DNA of 64,000 nt from Orientallactaga sibirica (GCA_036365145.1 JAEOAD010002183.1:2356001-2420000), one strand, 5' to 3'; numbered from the stretch's first letter, positions 1 through 10,866 are shown. Made by a program: numbers and translations. The notes: generated by a model from the sequence alone, not told the origin.

Positions 1-202
1 CCCTCATTATTCATTTTCTGAAAACCATAGACTGGAAAATTTATGAAGAATAGAGTTTTATTTTGTACCTCTAGAATAGAGAATATAGAGGCTGGAAAAT
101 GCAAGCGCATGGTGCCAACATCTGTTCAGTATCTGGTGAAGGCCTTCTTGCGGGTGGGGACCCTTTGTAGAGTCCTGAGGTGGCATAGGATATCACATGG
201 TA
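1..202 (-). mobile_element. Old LTR-like repeat, cut by window edge
   Basis: Words such as 'gaggctggaaaatgcaag' followed by 'tctggtgaaggccttcttgc' match the minus-strand body of an old mammalian LTR-like repeat that recurs here at 42.06-42.5 kb and 52.1-52.5 kb. The left end lies outside the window. Assignment to the ERVL-MaLR group is from memory and uncertain. Confidence 0.45.
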
Positions 203-318
203 CAGTGGTGGCATGTCTGTTGTGAAGGAAACTAATTGCTTTCTGATTGGGTTTGAGGCCTGCTGCATGGGAGGGAAATCCTGCCTGGTACTAAAAACCT
301 AATAAAAAGCCTATTGCA
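203..318 (+). mobile_element. L1 3'UTR fragment, first segment
   Basis: The run 'gtggcatgtctgttgtgaag' and 'gcctgctgcatgggaggg' matches the same stretch of the L1 3'UTR copy at 35.6-36.5 kb. A SINE inserted at 319 separates it from the next segment, which continues collinearly at 521. Confidence 0.7.
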
Positions 319-520
319 GGGCTGGAGAGATGGCTTAGCATTTAAGGAACTTGCCTGTGAAGCCTAAAGACCCAGGTTGGATTCCCCAGTACCCACATAA
401 GCCAGATGCACAAGGTGATACATGCATCTGGAGTTCATTTGCAGTGGCTAGAGGCCCTGGCATGCCCATTCTCTTTCTCTCATTCTCTCTCAAAAAATTA
501 AATAAAATATTTTTAAAAAG
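319..520 (+). mobile_element. tRNA-derived SINE (DIP-like, B2 superfamily)
   Basis: A full-length SINE with head 'gggctggagagatggcttag', a box B-like 'ggttggattcc', body 'gccagatgcacaaggtg', a CT-rich stretch and an A-rich tail. The head carries the internal RNA polymerase III promoter (A and B boxes) expected of a tRNA-derived element. It interrupts an L1 3'UTR. Confidence 0.9.
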
Positions 521-826
521 GACTATGGCAGGGGAGGTCATAAGCCCTAGGGTGGAACCTAGTACTGTTGTCTGGCTAAATGCATATATTATGCCTACCA
601 AACTGCCCTCTAAACACTTATGTTTATGCACATCTATTAAAGCTCCTCTCAGTTAAAGAAGCTTCTCTTTTCAGATGGTGGTGATCACTTAGGAGACTCA
701 AAACTCACCAAAGTGCTGATAGGAAATGACAGCGGAGTGTTCAGAACCAAGTGAGGCATCTCTATCACATCTTCCAGGGCTCAAGGATCATTGCAGAAAG
801 AATGTAAGAGTCAAAAGAAGAGGAGG
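521..826 (+). mobile_element. L1 3'UTR fragment, second segment
   Basis: Collinear with the 35.9-36.2 kb copy: 'aggggaggtcataagcccta', then 'aaatgcatatattatgccta', then 'gaagcttctcttttcagatg'. Small indels break every reading frame. The L1 assignment rests on the insertion at 24.18-24.85 kb, where this kind of tail is joined to L1 ORF2 sequence. Confidence 0.8.
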
Positions 827-1033
827 GGCTGGAGAGATGGCTTAGTGGCTAAGGAATTTGCCTACAAAGCCTAAGGATCCCGGTTCGATTCTCCAGGTCC
901 CATGTAAGCCAGATGTACAAGGGGGCTGCACGTATCTGAAGTTCGTTTGCAGTGGCTAGAGGCCCTGGTGCACCCATTCTCACTCTCCCTCTCTCTGTTT
1001 TAAACAAATAAATAAAAAAATAAATAAAAAAAA
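827..1033 (+). mobile_element. tRNA-derived SINE (DIP-like) with target duplication
   Basis: Full-length copy inserted in the L1 3'UTR. The 14-bp direct repeat AAAAGAAGAGGAGG lies at 813-826 and again at 1034-1047, as expected of target-primed insertion. The tail is an A-rich AAATAAA run. Confidence 0.92.
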
Positions 1034-1047
1034 AAAAGAAGAGGAGG

Positions 1048-1315
1048 AGTGCTTTGCAATACTGTCTTCCAGACACAAAATCGCAGTGGTAGTCATGACC
1101 TCACAGTCACTGATGCTGCCTACTTAAGACCTGCCTAATAAGAGGGAAAAAATAATGTCATCAAAGTGGAAGGCAGAATAGTTGGAGAAAAGAAGGGATT
1201 CAGAGGATGGGGAATTTAGAAGAGAGAAAAGGGAAAGTGGTCATGGGAAAGGATTAAGATCATGTTATATTGTCTATATGCATGGAAGTAGTCTATAAAG
1301 ATTTTTAAAAAGAAT
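1048..1315 (+). mobile_element. L1 3'UTR fragment, third segment
   Basis: Continues the same element after the SINE: 'tgtcttccagacacaaaatc', a purine-rich stretch, and an A-rich end near 1315. Collinear with 36.27-36.5 kb. About 210 AT-rich bases after it (1316-1546) hold nothing I recognise. Confidence 0.75.
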
Positions 1316-1546
1316 ATGGAAAGGGAAAAATCCCTACTTTTAAAATTTTTACATAACTTTAGACCTACAAAATACTTACAAAAATCCAGTCTTGTATAGT
1401 CTCAATTTGTTTTCCCTAATGCTAATACCTTATATCACCATGGTGCACTTAGCAAAATTAAGAAATTAACAATTATATAACATGGTTAACTAAATGTAGT
1501 TTAGTTAGGTTCTAATGAGATTTCCCCAAGTTTTACCAATATCTTT

Positions 1547-1915
1547 GTTTAGTCAGTTCCTCATTGCTGGGACAAACGTCCAACCACACACAGCTTGTGT
1601 GAGGAAAGGGGTTAATTTTAGGCTTATAGTGACCAAGGGAATTTCCATCAATGGTGGAAGAAGCTGGCTTACTCCATCATACATCCAACAGAGCAGAAAG
1701 AAAAACTAATGCCAGCAAGCACCAACCACCAGAGGTCAAATTGCTCACTTTTACACCTTTGGTCTGGAATTTAGAACTGCCTCCAAACACCCCTTAGGGC
1801 TGGATTCTGAGATCTGCCCCCCCCCCCATGACACCTCTTCCCCAGTAAGGCTCCACCCACTGGAGATTCAAAATTTAAGCCAGAGTCTATGAGGCCATAT
1901 ATTCAAACTACCACA
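1547..1915 (-). mobile_element. LTR, rodent ERVL-MaLR type
   Basis: Read on the minus strand it begins TGTGGTAGTTTGAATATATGG, the same opening as the MaLR LTRs at 15.66-17.58 kb and 43.43 kb. The body has diverged, including a C13 run at 1817. Only one LTR is present, so it is a solo or fragmentary copy. Confidence 0.6.
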
Positions 1916-2065
1916 GTCCTCTTTTATTCCAGCCTTACTGCACATTGCTTCGAGTTGACACAGCTCCTTAGCTTTTTCCAATCTTTCACATTTTTGATCT
2001 TTCCTTATATTTTGTGATTTTTTTCCCCCCATGGAGCCAATATTTATTGCTTCACTAAGCTACAA

Positions 2066-3330
2066 CTTTATTTTTTATTTTATTTTATTTATATTTATTT
2101 TTATTTTTTATTGACAACTTCCTTATTTGTAGACAATAACCCATGGTAATTCCCTCCCCACCCCCACACTTTCCCCTTTGAAACTCCACTTTCCATCATA
2201 TCTCTTCCCCCTCTCAATCAGTCTGTCTTTTATTTTGATGTCATGATCTTTTCCTCCTATTATGATGGTCTTGTGTAGGTAGTGTTAGGCATTGTGAGGT
2301 CATGGATATCCAGGCTATTTTGTGTCTGCAGGAGCATGTTGTAAGGAGTCCTACCCTTCCTTTGGCTCTTACATTCTTTCTGCCACCTCTTCCACAATGC
2401 CTTGGAAGATGTAATAGAGATATTCCAGTGCTGAGCACTCCTCTGTCACTTCTTCTCAGCACCATGGTGCCTTGTGAGTCATCTCAAGATCACCACCATC
2501 TGAAAAGAGAAGCTTCTCTAACCAAAAGTGAGAGTAGCATTAAAATATGGGTATGAACATTAAGAGAAGTGCTTACCAGGCAGTTTGGTGAGCATAGTAT
2601 ATACATTTAGCTAGACACCAGCAGACATTACACCCCTAGGGCTCATGACTATGCTTATTGTTAATTTTCAATATAAGGGATGTTTTCCCTCCCATGGAGC
2701 GGGCCTGCAGTCCAATTAGAGAGTGGTTGGTTTCTCCCATAAAAGACATGTCACTTTGCATCCATTGGCTCATTTGGCCTGGCTGGCCAAATTTAAGGCT
2801 TGCAGTATCCACAGTCTCTCTCTCTCCCATTGAACTGCATGCAGCATAGCTGTTTCCAGCTTTCTGTCAAGCTAGTCTACATGAAGGAGGTTTTCAGCTC
2901 AGCTCCAGCTTGATTTCTCAGTGACCTTGCCACCCAAGTATGTAGAGTCTTCAGCAATAGGGTCTTACCATCTATTCCTGGTGGGAAACCAAAAGCCTCG
3001 GCAATGGCCTATAATATTTTGAGGTTATCCATGACCTCCCTGGCCAACAATTCACTGGAAAGTATCCCATCCCTGGCACTGAAAATTTTCTAGTAACAAT
3101 CTATGATTTCTGTATGTTCCATTATCCAAAAAAGTTGGTTTCCATATGACTTATTTATATCCTCTTAGATTTTTATTAGCCCTCCCTCCACCTTTCCTTT
3201 AATCAATCTCTTTCCCTGACCTCACTTAGGCCTTTTCACCCCCATTAATCTGGTCTTCTGCTTACATATACACAACAACATCCTAGTAAGTCCTCCCCTA
3301 ATTTTGTGATCTTGACAGTTTTAAGACCAA
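2066..3330 (-). mobile_element. L1 3'UTR, long minus-strand copy
   Basis: The element's 3' end is the T-rich run near 2066-2110. Reading back from it, the sequence matches the 35.6-36.5 kb copy in reverse, including the complement of 'gaagcttctcttttcagatg' at 2503. It extends about 350 bp further than that copy. No ORF2 protein is recognisable. The ORFs at 2241-2465 and 2302-2556 are chance frames in this UTR. Confidence 0.8.
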
Positions 3331-3482
3331 AAGTCAGGTACGTTGTAGAGTGTCCTTCAGTGTGGGTTTATTTGAGTAGTTTGTCTGATTAGGTTTCGTC
3401 TGGTTAGTTTTGAGGTAATAGATTTGGGAGAAGAATGTGGTACCTTCAGGGTGCATCTCATCAGACTATCCACCGTGTTGGT
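3331..3482 (-). mobile_element. Possible ancient L1M 3'-end fragment
   Basis: The words 'gtttgtctgattaggtttcg' and 'ttgaggtaatagatttggga' resemble, from memory, the reverse strand of old mammalian L1M 3' regions. There are no diagnostic ends. Confidence 0.4.
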
Positions 3483-3483
3483 C

Positions 3484-3555
3484 CTTGTGGTGGTTTGAGT
3501 CAGGTGTCCTTCAAAAGTTCATGTGTTTTGAATGCTTGACTCCCAGCTGGTGACA
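3484..3555 (+). mobile_element. MaLR LTR 5' fragment
   Basis: Opens TGTGGTGGTTTGAGTCAGGTG and continues 'gctgactcccagctggtga'-like. This matches the first 70 bp of the LTRs at 38.3 and 39.8 kb. A SINE fragment truncates it on the right. Confidence 0.6.
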
Positions 3556-3660
3556 ATATGCTACTGTGCATCTGGCTTTTTGTGGGTACTGGGGAATCAA
3601 ACCCAGGCCATCAGCCTTTGCAAGCAAGTGCCTTTAACTACTGAGCCATCTCTCCAGCCT
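3556..3660 (-). mobile_element. DIP-like SINE, head half only
   Basis: Minus-strand SINE head ending 'actgagccatctctccagcc'. The CT-rich part and tail are missing, so it is 3'-truncated. Confidence 0.8.
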
Positions 3661-3921
3661 CTAGGTACAAATGTTTTAAAGACTGTCAGCTTATTAATGT
3701 GTGTGGTTTTCCCCAAATAAGGGAAAGCTGGGATGAGTACCATGACACATTATGAAGTATTCAGTAAAAAGGCTAAAATATCTTTGAGAAAAGTCTCAAT
3801 ATTATTTTTGCTACAGGACCTGAGAGACTCTAGGAGCACCTGGTAGTAGGCAGAGCAGGGAGCTGGTCCTATTAGCATGAGCTTCTAGTTCTTTTTTCTT
3901 TTTTCCTACTTATTTATTTAT

Positions 3922-3999
3922 TGATGCTGGGGGCTGGAACCCAGGGTTTTGCATTAGCAAGGCAAATGCTCTACCAGTGGACTAAGTTCTCAACTCTCA
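3922..3999 (-). mobile_element. ID-like SINE
   Basis: About 78 bp resembling the reverse of an ID element: 'aacccagggttttgcattag' (box B side) and 'gctctaccagtggactaag'. A TTTATTTATT stretch precedes it as a reversed A-rich tail. Diverged. Confidence 0.6.
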
Positions 4000-4151
4000 C
4001 TTGCCCTTCAGAAGACATCTTGTTTCCTGCTGGGCCTTTGACAGTCTGAGGACAGATGAAGAAAGCTCCTTTGTTGGAGCTACAGGTATAGTAACCTACA
4101 CAGACAGGCCTGGTATGCATTTCAGAACATTCCTTTCTCAATTTTCTTAAA

Positions 4152-4322
4152 GTAAAACTTTTTTAAATTTTTTATTTGTTTATTTGCAAGGGGAGAGAGA
4201 AAGTGCACCAGACGCATGTGCCACCTTGGGCATCTGGCTTTATGTGGGTAGTGGGGAATCAAACCTGGACTGTAAGTCTTTGCAAGCAAGTGCCTTTAAC
4301 AGCTGAGCCATCTCTCCAGCCC
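4152..4322 (-). mobile_element. DIP-like SINE
   Basis: Minus-strand copy from a T-rich tail to 'gagccatctctccagccc'. The middle is shortened between the GA-rich part and 'gacgcatgtgccaccttg'. Confidence 0.85.
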
Positions 4323-4769
4323 TGAATTTCCTTTTCCATTTGAGCAAATCTAAGGTTTTTAACCAACTTGCTCCAGAACAAATAGGACCCAGGTACTCAT
4401 GATGAAGCACAACCCTGGGCTGGTCCAGACAGATCATCCTAAGACATAGATCACAGTAGCAGCTCCCTGAGAGCCTGAGGGCATTCTAGCCCCATCCCAA
4501 GGGTTTTGGATGGTGGTGAGTCAATGTCAGGAAGGCAGTGACTTCTCCATTTAGCCTTGAGTTAGTGATGATGCCTCAGGCTCCTGCTCCATGTGCAGTG
4601 AAATGACCAGTGGAAACAGGGCTGAGGAAGGAGAAAGGCAGCCTGAATTCTGCAGGGAGCCCACAGTCAGTAAATACCCAATGCTGCTGTAAGACCTGGC
4701 CATTTCTGGTGCTGCTGGAGTATAGCACTGCATAGACAACATGTAATAAACACAATCTGGAAGTACACA
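4323..4769. other. Unassigned single-copy stretch
   Basis: No gene, simple repeat or recognised mobile element. The overlapping 83- and 107-codon minus-strand frames here have no motif and are probably chance. Confidence 0.4.
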
Positions 4770-5163
4770 CTTGTGCAATAGTGGCACACAGCCTGTGCAG
4801 GTAACTAACTGTTCTCTGGTTGTGCATGAGGCCTGTTCAATGGGAAAGAATTCATATCTGGTACTGGAAACCAAGTCAGAATCATATGGTCAGGAAAGTC
4901 AGACTTCAGAGAGAAGCTTCAGAGAAGCTCTCTGGAGAATAAAAGTGGGCTTGCACACCAAAAAGGCTCTCAAATAATTTTGCATATCCATTTAACCTAA
5001 GCTGTTCTTACTCTTGGTTGGAGAATCTGCTTCATTTTACAGGTGGCAGAGAAAACAAAGGAGAACCAAGATCCATCAATAAGACAAGAAGATAGCTGAC
5101 TGCCCACCACTACATGTGCTACCTCTACCATATCTGCCTGGGCTCAGGAGAAATTTCAGAGGA
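4770..5163 (+). mobile_element. Older L1 3'UTR, left part
   Basis: Begins 'gtgcaatagtggcacacagc' and 'aactgttctctggttgtgca', a diverged version of the 'gtgcaatagtggcatgtctg' stretch at 35.84 kb. It continues past the U6 insertion at 5164. An older lineage than the copies at 0.2-3.3 kb. Confidence 0.65.
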
Positions 5164-5195
<32 letters not shown>

Positions 5196-5266
5196 AGAAC
5201 AATACAGAGGTTAGCATGGCCCTGCACAAGGATGACATGCAAGTTCATGAAGCATTCCATATGTTT
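5164..5266 (+). pseudogene. U6 snRNA retropseudogene
   Basis: About 103 bp closely matches U6 spliceosomal RNA: 'gcttgcttcggcagcacata', 'tactaaaattagaacaatac', then 'ttagcatggccctgcacaag' and 'gatgacatgcaagttcatga'. Relative to U6 from memory it has scattered substitutions, a shortened ACAGAGA-side segment and the ending 'ccatatgttt'. Nothing upstream resembles the TATA and proximal sequence elements of a real U6 gene. About 35 unassigned bases and an A-rich stretch follow. Imperfect direct repeats GAAATTTCAGAGGA (5150-5163) and GAAATTGCAGAGAA (5306-5319) flank it, so it is a retrocopy placed inside an L1 3'UTR. Confidence 0.92.
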
Positions 5267-5305
5267 ACATCTCAGAAGTTCTCAATAATTTTTTAGAAAA
5301 GAAAA

Positions 5306-5745
5306 GAAATTGCAGAGAAACCTGAGACAAGAATACTCTCTTACTGCTGGCCTGACAACCAGCTCCAGGGTGATGGGGACAGACAAAATGATCAAGCAAA
5401 GCCCATCAAAGCAGAATCCAGAGACTACAGAGAACTCAACATTAAATCAGACTGCCACCAAGCCTGCCATGGCTCAGGGAACATTGTGGAAGAAGGGGTG
5501 AAAAGATTGTAAGAGCCACAGAATAGATAGGAATACCCTGAGGCATGGTCCCCCAATGACCCCATAGAGACTGAGTGAGGCCTTCCACAGTGAATACCAT
5601 AACCCCACTGAGGAGGGCCCCCAGGAAACAGGAGAAGGGGCAAGAGGATAAAAGAGAATAACCTGCTATAATATACATAAAATAAATAAAGTCCCATGGC
5701 AGAAGAAGTAAAAGAAAAATGAAAGAACCTATACATGGAGAAATC
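5306..5745 (+). mobile_element. Older L1 3'UTR, right part
   Basis: Contains 'gaaaagattgtaagagccac' and 'cccactgaggagggccccca'. The minus strand of 48.5-48.7 kb has the same words in the same order. Ends with an AAAATAAATAAAG-type tail near 5690-5745. The 60-100 codon frames overlapping it are chance. Confidence 0.7.
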
Positions 5746-5774
5746 TATAATCCAACAATAAGAATATTACTTAA

Positions 5775-5960
5775 GCTGGGTGTGGTGGCACACGCCTTTA
5801 ATCCCAGCACTCGGGAGACAGAGGTGGGAGGATCACTGTGAGTTCACGGCCACCCTGAGACTACAGAGTGAATTCCAGGTCAGCCTGAGCTAGAGTGAGA
5901 CTCTACCTTGAAAAAACAAACAAACAAACAAACAAACAAACAAACAAACAAACAAACAAA
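5775..5960 (+). mobile_element. B1 SINE
   Basis: 7SL-derived: 'gctgggtgtggtggcacacg', 'cctttaatcccagcactcgg', 'gaattccaggtcagcctgag'. The tail is a (CAAA)n microsatellite of about 14 units. Confidence 0.93.
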
Positions 5961-6750
5961 GAATAAAAGAATATGACTTAAATAACTTGGAGGAAAAGAA
6001 GTTTATAAGACTCTACATAGTTCATGTCAACTACAACTCCTGTAGGCACAGTGAGCAGTCTGTAAATGAACACATTCTTAACAGGAACTTCTTATACATC
6101 ATTTCATTTAAATTCAAAAGTTATGAGAAAGCAGATAGTTAAGTTTTCCTCTTTCTACTCTTTCACCCAACCACCCAGTTCTCTCAACTCAGAGGTGGTG
6201 AGATAGTTTGTGTTTATTGGCTGACAAATATGTGGATGATGGGTGAGTTGGACTGAGCAATCCAAGAGCAAACCTCAGCACAGTGGAGGCGTGTTAATGA
6301 AGCCTCTGCTTCCATGGGCCTGTGATACGGCACCAATGCCCTTAGCTCAGAACCGAAGAACAAAAGCAGAGTGATCAGGACTCCAGGGAAACGCACTTTG
6401 GCTGAGTGGGAAGACATAACCTGCCTCCGTGAGGGTTCTGCAGGACGTCTGGAGGCTCGTGACCATGATCTCCGTATAAATGTTGGAGTATGTAGCTGGC
6501 TTGACCTGACTCTCCCAGCCAGCTGGCCCTAGTTATTATGAAATCACAGCGGACAAGAAGGACTTCTCTGGCACTGGAACAAACTACCCAGTATAAAGTA
6601 GATACTACCACTGCATTATTTTCTCCTTTCCTCTCACATGCTTTTATACCCTTTCAGCCATCAGGCAGCTTTGTTAGGTTCCAGAAATGATCCATTGCAT
6701 TTTGAACAAGGACCAACAAATCTTTTTCATGAGGGCAGGTAGGAGAGATG
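5961..6750. other. Unassigned single-copy stretch
   Basis: Nothing recognised. Minus-strand frames at 6214-6417 and 6375-6611 are under 80 codons and lack motifs. Confidence 0.4.
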
Positions 6751-6763
6751 GCAGCAATTGTTC

Positions 6764-6934
6764 TTTTTTTTTTTTTTTTTTTGTTTTTGTTTTTGTTTTT
6801 CGAGGTAGGGTCTCGTTCTAGCCCAGGCTGACCTGGACTTCACTATGTAGTCTCAGGGTGGCCTTGAACTCATAACAATCCTCCTACCTCTGCCTCCCAA
6901 GTGCTGGGATTAAAGGCGTGCGCCACCATGCCCA
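6764..6934 (-). mobile_element. B1 SINE with target duplication
   Basis: Full-length reverse-strand B1 from a T(n)/(GTTTTT)n tail to 'gtgcgccaccatgcccagca'. The 13-bp repeat GCAGCAATTGTTC lies at 6751-6763 and 6935-6947, one of the cleaner duplications in the window. Confidence 0.93.
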
Positions 6935-6947
6935 GCAGCAATTGTTC

Positions 6948-8244
6948 ATTTTGTATGTGGTGTCTTCCATTTCTTATCTCATTTAATAATAGGTACATGG
7001 CTTTCCTCTTATATTTTTAAATCTTATTATAATGCAACATTAATATCTAATTGTGACAGGTAGCATCCAGCATTGGTTTATGAACCCCTATAATGTTTCC
7101 ATATTATAATCCATGGCACTACCTTCTTTCAATAATTCACTATAATTTAAGTCATAAATGCCTGTGACTTAAGCTCTCTGGGTATCACAGCAACAAGCAA
7201 ATGGCACTGGAGACTAATTTGTTATTCCTTTACATCAATTCACAGACTGACACAGCTGTCTTCCAGGGTAGTATTTTCCAAATTCAGATATTTTCATGAT
7301 TCTTTCATACTTTTAAAATGGAAATTAAAGTATCATATAAAAGCTGCATTGCATATAGTTAAGGTTCAGACACTTCAACATTATTTGTAACAAAAAATAA
7401 ACGTGTACTTTACTCCTTTGAAATTTCCACTTTCAATGCTTCTAAATTATTATTTTCATGTTTATCTCCAGTTGTTTTTATTTTTAAAAGAAAGCTCTGA
7501 TAGTTCTACCTGATTTTTAAAGTTGTAGTACTATCTATTGATTTTCTTCTACAGGAAATTTGCATTATGTCAATATTCCTTATTCAATTTCCATACCACC
7601 CCCCGATTTTCTCGTCTTTCTCCATTTTCCCATCACAGATATTTGAGCAAAATCAATACTCCTTTGGCACTACTTTAACAATGAACATACTATTGACAGC
7701 TGAGCCATGTAATAAATTGTGATTACTTTTTGTTGGGGACAGCTACTTGGTTTAGTAGAAAATCCTTTGTAGATTCAACGACGAGTCATATAGTTTTCTA
7801 AGATTTTTATACTTATCAGTGAGTTCCAGATTTTCCCTAGTTGCATAAATCTTCTCCCAATCTTTATGCCTTTGGTATCCCAATAGTTTCATTCATGTTC
7901 TGGAAGAATCCCATGCTGAAATCTCTTACCATCTGGGTGAGGAGAGACAGATTTCTGGCTGCATGGAAAAACAGAAAGTGTCTTACTGCTGTATAGCAGA
8001 CTTCCAACCTCACCACCCCAGAGGTCACTAGTGCTATAAATTCCTGGGCCTGTTTCTAGCTGCAAATTAACTTGCTTCTCAACTTCACCCCTGTGACTAA
8101 GGAGTCAGCTTTCCTAGTGTGCTTCATAAAGTACTCCACGTCCATCACAGCCTGGTTACAGCCACGACATTACTCATTTTATTTTTGCTCTTATGTGAAA
8201 ATTATATACCATTGTCTTTTCTTAAAAAAAAAAAAAAAAATCCT
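6948..8244. other. AT-rich single-copy stretch
   Basis: About 1.3 kb without a recognised repeat or open frame of note. Ends in an A17 run at 8224-8240, just before a SINE. Confidence 0.4.
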
Positions 8245-8481
8245 GGGCTGGAGAGATAGATGGCTTAGCAGTTAAGGAGCTTGCCTGCAAAGCCAAAGGA
8301 CCCAGGTTCAATTCCCCAGGACCCACATAAGCCAGATTCACAAGGTGGCGCATCGTCTGGAGTTCATTTGCAGCTGCTGGAGGCCCTGACACACCCATTC
8401 TCTCTCTCTCTCTCTGCTTCTTTTCACTCTCCCTCTCTTTCTCCCCCCCAAATAAATAAATTAATTAAATTAAATAAATCC
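8245..8481 (+). mobile_element. DIP-like SINE
   Basis: Full-length plus-strand copy. The head has an extra 'gata' (gagagatagatggc). A long CT-rich stretch precedes the AAATAAATTAATT tail. Confidence 0.9.
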
Positions 8482-8514
8482 TTCTGAACCCTCCCCACCC
8501 CAGTGGTTTTTTTA

Positions 8515-8733
8515 TTTTGAAAAAAATATTTAATTTATATATTTATTTGAGAGAGAGAGAGGAAGAGGCAGAGAGAAAGAGAGAATGGACATGCCAGGGC
8601 CTCTAGCTACTGCAAACAAACTCTATGCATGTGCCTCCTTGTGCATTTGGCTTATGTGGTTCCTGGAGAATCAAACCTGGGTCCTTATGCTTTGCAGGCA
8701 AACGCTTTAACCACTAAGCCATTTCCCCAGCCT
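8515..8733 (-). mobile_element. DIP-like SINE
   Basis: Full-length minus-strand copy, from an AT-rich tail through a GAGAGAG tract to 'aagccatttccccagcc'. Confidence 0.9.
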
Positions 8734-8986
8734 CCCGGTGTTTTTAAATTGAAATTTCTTTCAGTGTTTTTTTTTTTTTATCAGTATTATCTAAGCTATT
8801 ATTTACAGATTATTTTTGGTAGTGCCTTGATTTTTATATTTTCAACTCAGTCTAATCAATAATGTTAATGAAATGTGGTTTGATCTCATGATATACTCTC
8901 AAATACAATGTGTTAAATTAAAAAAAAAACAAAAGTGGCTGCCTCTCTTGCAAATAATTTAAAAAGTAATAAAAATAAAAACTTTT

Positions 8987-9168
8987 TAAAATCTATTTTT
9001 TTAATTGTATTTATTTGAGAGAGAGAGAATGGGCATGCCAGGGCCTTCAGCTTCTGCAAATGCATGTGCCACCTTGTGCGTCTGGTTTACATGGGAACTG
9101 GGGAATTGAACCTTTGTCCTTTGGCTTCCCCAGCAAGCACCTTAACCACTAAGTCATCTCTCCAGCCC
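8987..9168 (-). mobile_element. DIP-like SINE with target duplication
   Basis: Minus-strand copy. The 14-bp repeat AAATAAAAACTTTT is at 8973-8986 and 9169-9182. The body lacks part of the usual stretch between 'cttctgcaaa' and 'tgcatgtgcc'. Confidence 0.92.
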
Positions 9169-9198
9169 AAATAAAAACTTTTAAAAGGGCTAGAGAAA

Positions 9199-9366
9199 GC
9201 CGGGCATGGTGGCACACACCTTTAATCCCAGCACTCAGGAGGCAGAGGTGGGAGGATCACCATGAGTTCAAGGCCACCCTGAGACTACATAGTGAATTCC
9301 AGGTCAGCCTGAGCTAGAGTGAGACCCTACCTCGAAATACAAAAACAAAAACCAATAAAAAAAAAA
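9199..9366 (+). mobile_element. B1 SINE
   Basis: Full-length: 'gccgggcatggtggcacaca' to 'gagaccctacctcgaaatac' plus an A-rich tail. It directly abuts the next SINE. Confidence 0.93.
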
Positions 9367-9368
9367 AA

Positions 9369-9559
9369 GGGCTACAGAGATGGTTTAGGGGTTAAGGCAC
9401 TTGCCTAGGAAGCCTAAGTGCCCAGGTTCAATTCCCTAGTACCCACATAAGCCAGATGCACAAGGTGGCCCACATGCATCTAGAGTTTATTTGCAGTGGC
9501 TGAAGACCCATTCTCACTCTCTTTCTCTCTCAAATAAATAAATAAATAATTTTTAAAAG
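9369..9559 (+). mobile_element. DIP-like SINE
   Basis: Plus-strand copy with a shortened 3' body ('gcagtggctgaagacccatt') and a short CT-rich tract. A B1 inserted just beyond its tail. Confidence 0.9.
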
Positions 9560-9570
9560 CAACAGTGGGA

Positions 9571-9734
9571 GCTGGGCATATGGCGCATGACTTTAATCCC
9601 AGCACTCAGGAGGCAGAGGTAGGAGGATCACCATGAGTTCGAGGACACCCTGAGACTACATAGTGAATTCCAGGTCAGCCTGGGCTAGAGCGAGACCCTA
9701 CCTCGAAAAAAAAAAACAAAAACAAAACAAAAAC
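9571..9734 (+). mobile_element. B1 SINE with target duplication
   Basis: Full-length plus-strand B1. CAACAGTGGGA occurs at 9560-9570 and 9735-9745. Confidence 0.93.
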
Positions 9735-9745
9735 CAACAGTGGGA

Positions 9746-10699
9746 TACTGGTGGTAGGTACTCTCCTTAGGGAAGCTCAATTCTGGCCCACTGGTCCAGT
9801 GCAAAAGGAAGGTCCAGGGAGGTCAAATGCTCTTGCTTTGTGCCTAGTACATGGGAAAGGTGGGCATTCTTTGGATCTTCTGGCTTTCCTGTCAGTATTT
9901 ATCACAAACCAGATTGCTTGGGTCTCCAACTAAGCACTCCAGCTTAACCCCATATACCATCACCAAATTATCCACCTAAGTTTTAGACCTTGCTTCAATC
10001 TAATGGTGACAAATATGACCCACTTCCACTCCAAATAGGGAGATAGGCTGGTGGAAAAATAAAGAGGTCAGTGTTCCCTTCTACTCTGGCAAGAATGGCT
10101 GTGTGCTAAGTGAGCAAACTTTCCAGCGTGAGTTCCAGAAATCATATTCAATCCAAAGGTGAATAAGGAGGGGCACCAAGGAAGTGCATGTTCTTTTCTT
10201 TGCTATGTGCAGTAGATAAGACCTCCAAGTTACAGCCTCTTGCATACTTTGCCTAACAGAAAATCATACTGTGTGTAAATGGCAGAATCGGTTTGTAAAC
10301 AAAATTTGTTCCAAATGCATCATTTAAATAGAAATGGCCCAATGCCAGCATTACTTCAAGCATCGGAATTCTCACATCATTTGTCCTCACCAACAAATTC
10401 CACAGTACCAAATTTAGCTGGGTGAGACCATCATGATGCTGAAAATACCTCCTCTGCTGCTATTTGGTATGTTTAATAAAAGAGGAACAGATGTTGAACC
10501 CCAAGAAAAGGTTAAATTTTGAAATGACAAATGCCATTATAACTGTTTAAAGCCAGAATAAAAGGCACAAATTTGAGAATGATAAAATCATTGAACTAGC
10601 ACTTTGTGAGGTGAGGAGGCGAGTCAACTAACTCAAGTTGTGTTTGAAATGTCATAATGATACCTAATACTTTATATGCTAATTAAAAATAAATTAAGG
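9746..10699. other. Unassigned single-copy stretch
   Basis: No repeat or coding signal recognised. The 10.26-10.65 kb part is AT-rich, with TTTAAA words and no simple repeats. Confidence 0.4.
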
Positions 10700-10866
10700 T
10701 CTGGATCATGCCTGAAAAGCCGAAGGACCCAGGTTCGATTCTTGAGGTCCCACGTAAGCCAGATGCACATGGTGGCACATGTGTCTGGAGTTTGTTTGCA
10801 GTCGCTAGAGGCCCTGCCATGCCCATTCTCCCTCTCTCTCTCTTTCTCTCTCCCTCTCTCTGTATT
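10700..10866 (+). mobile_element. DIP-like SINE, head truncated
   Basis: Starts inside the element at 'gcctgaaaagccgaaggacc', so the A box is lost. The rest is normal up to the CT-rich tract. The AAATAAA tail is missing. Confidence 0.85.

Noticed and set aside
5164..5266. Functional U6 snRNA gene
   Set aside because: Substitutions, a shortened segment, a direct-repeat pair and no upstream U6 promoter elements.
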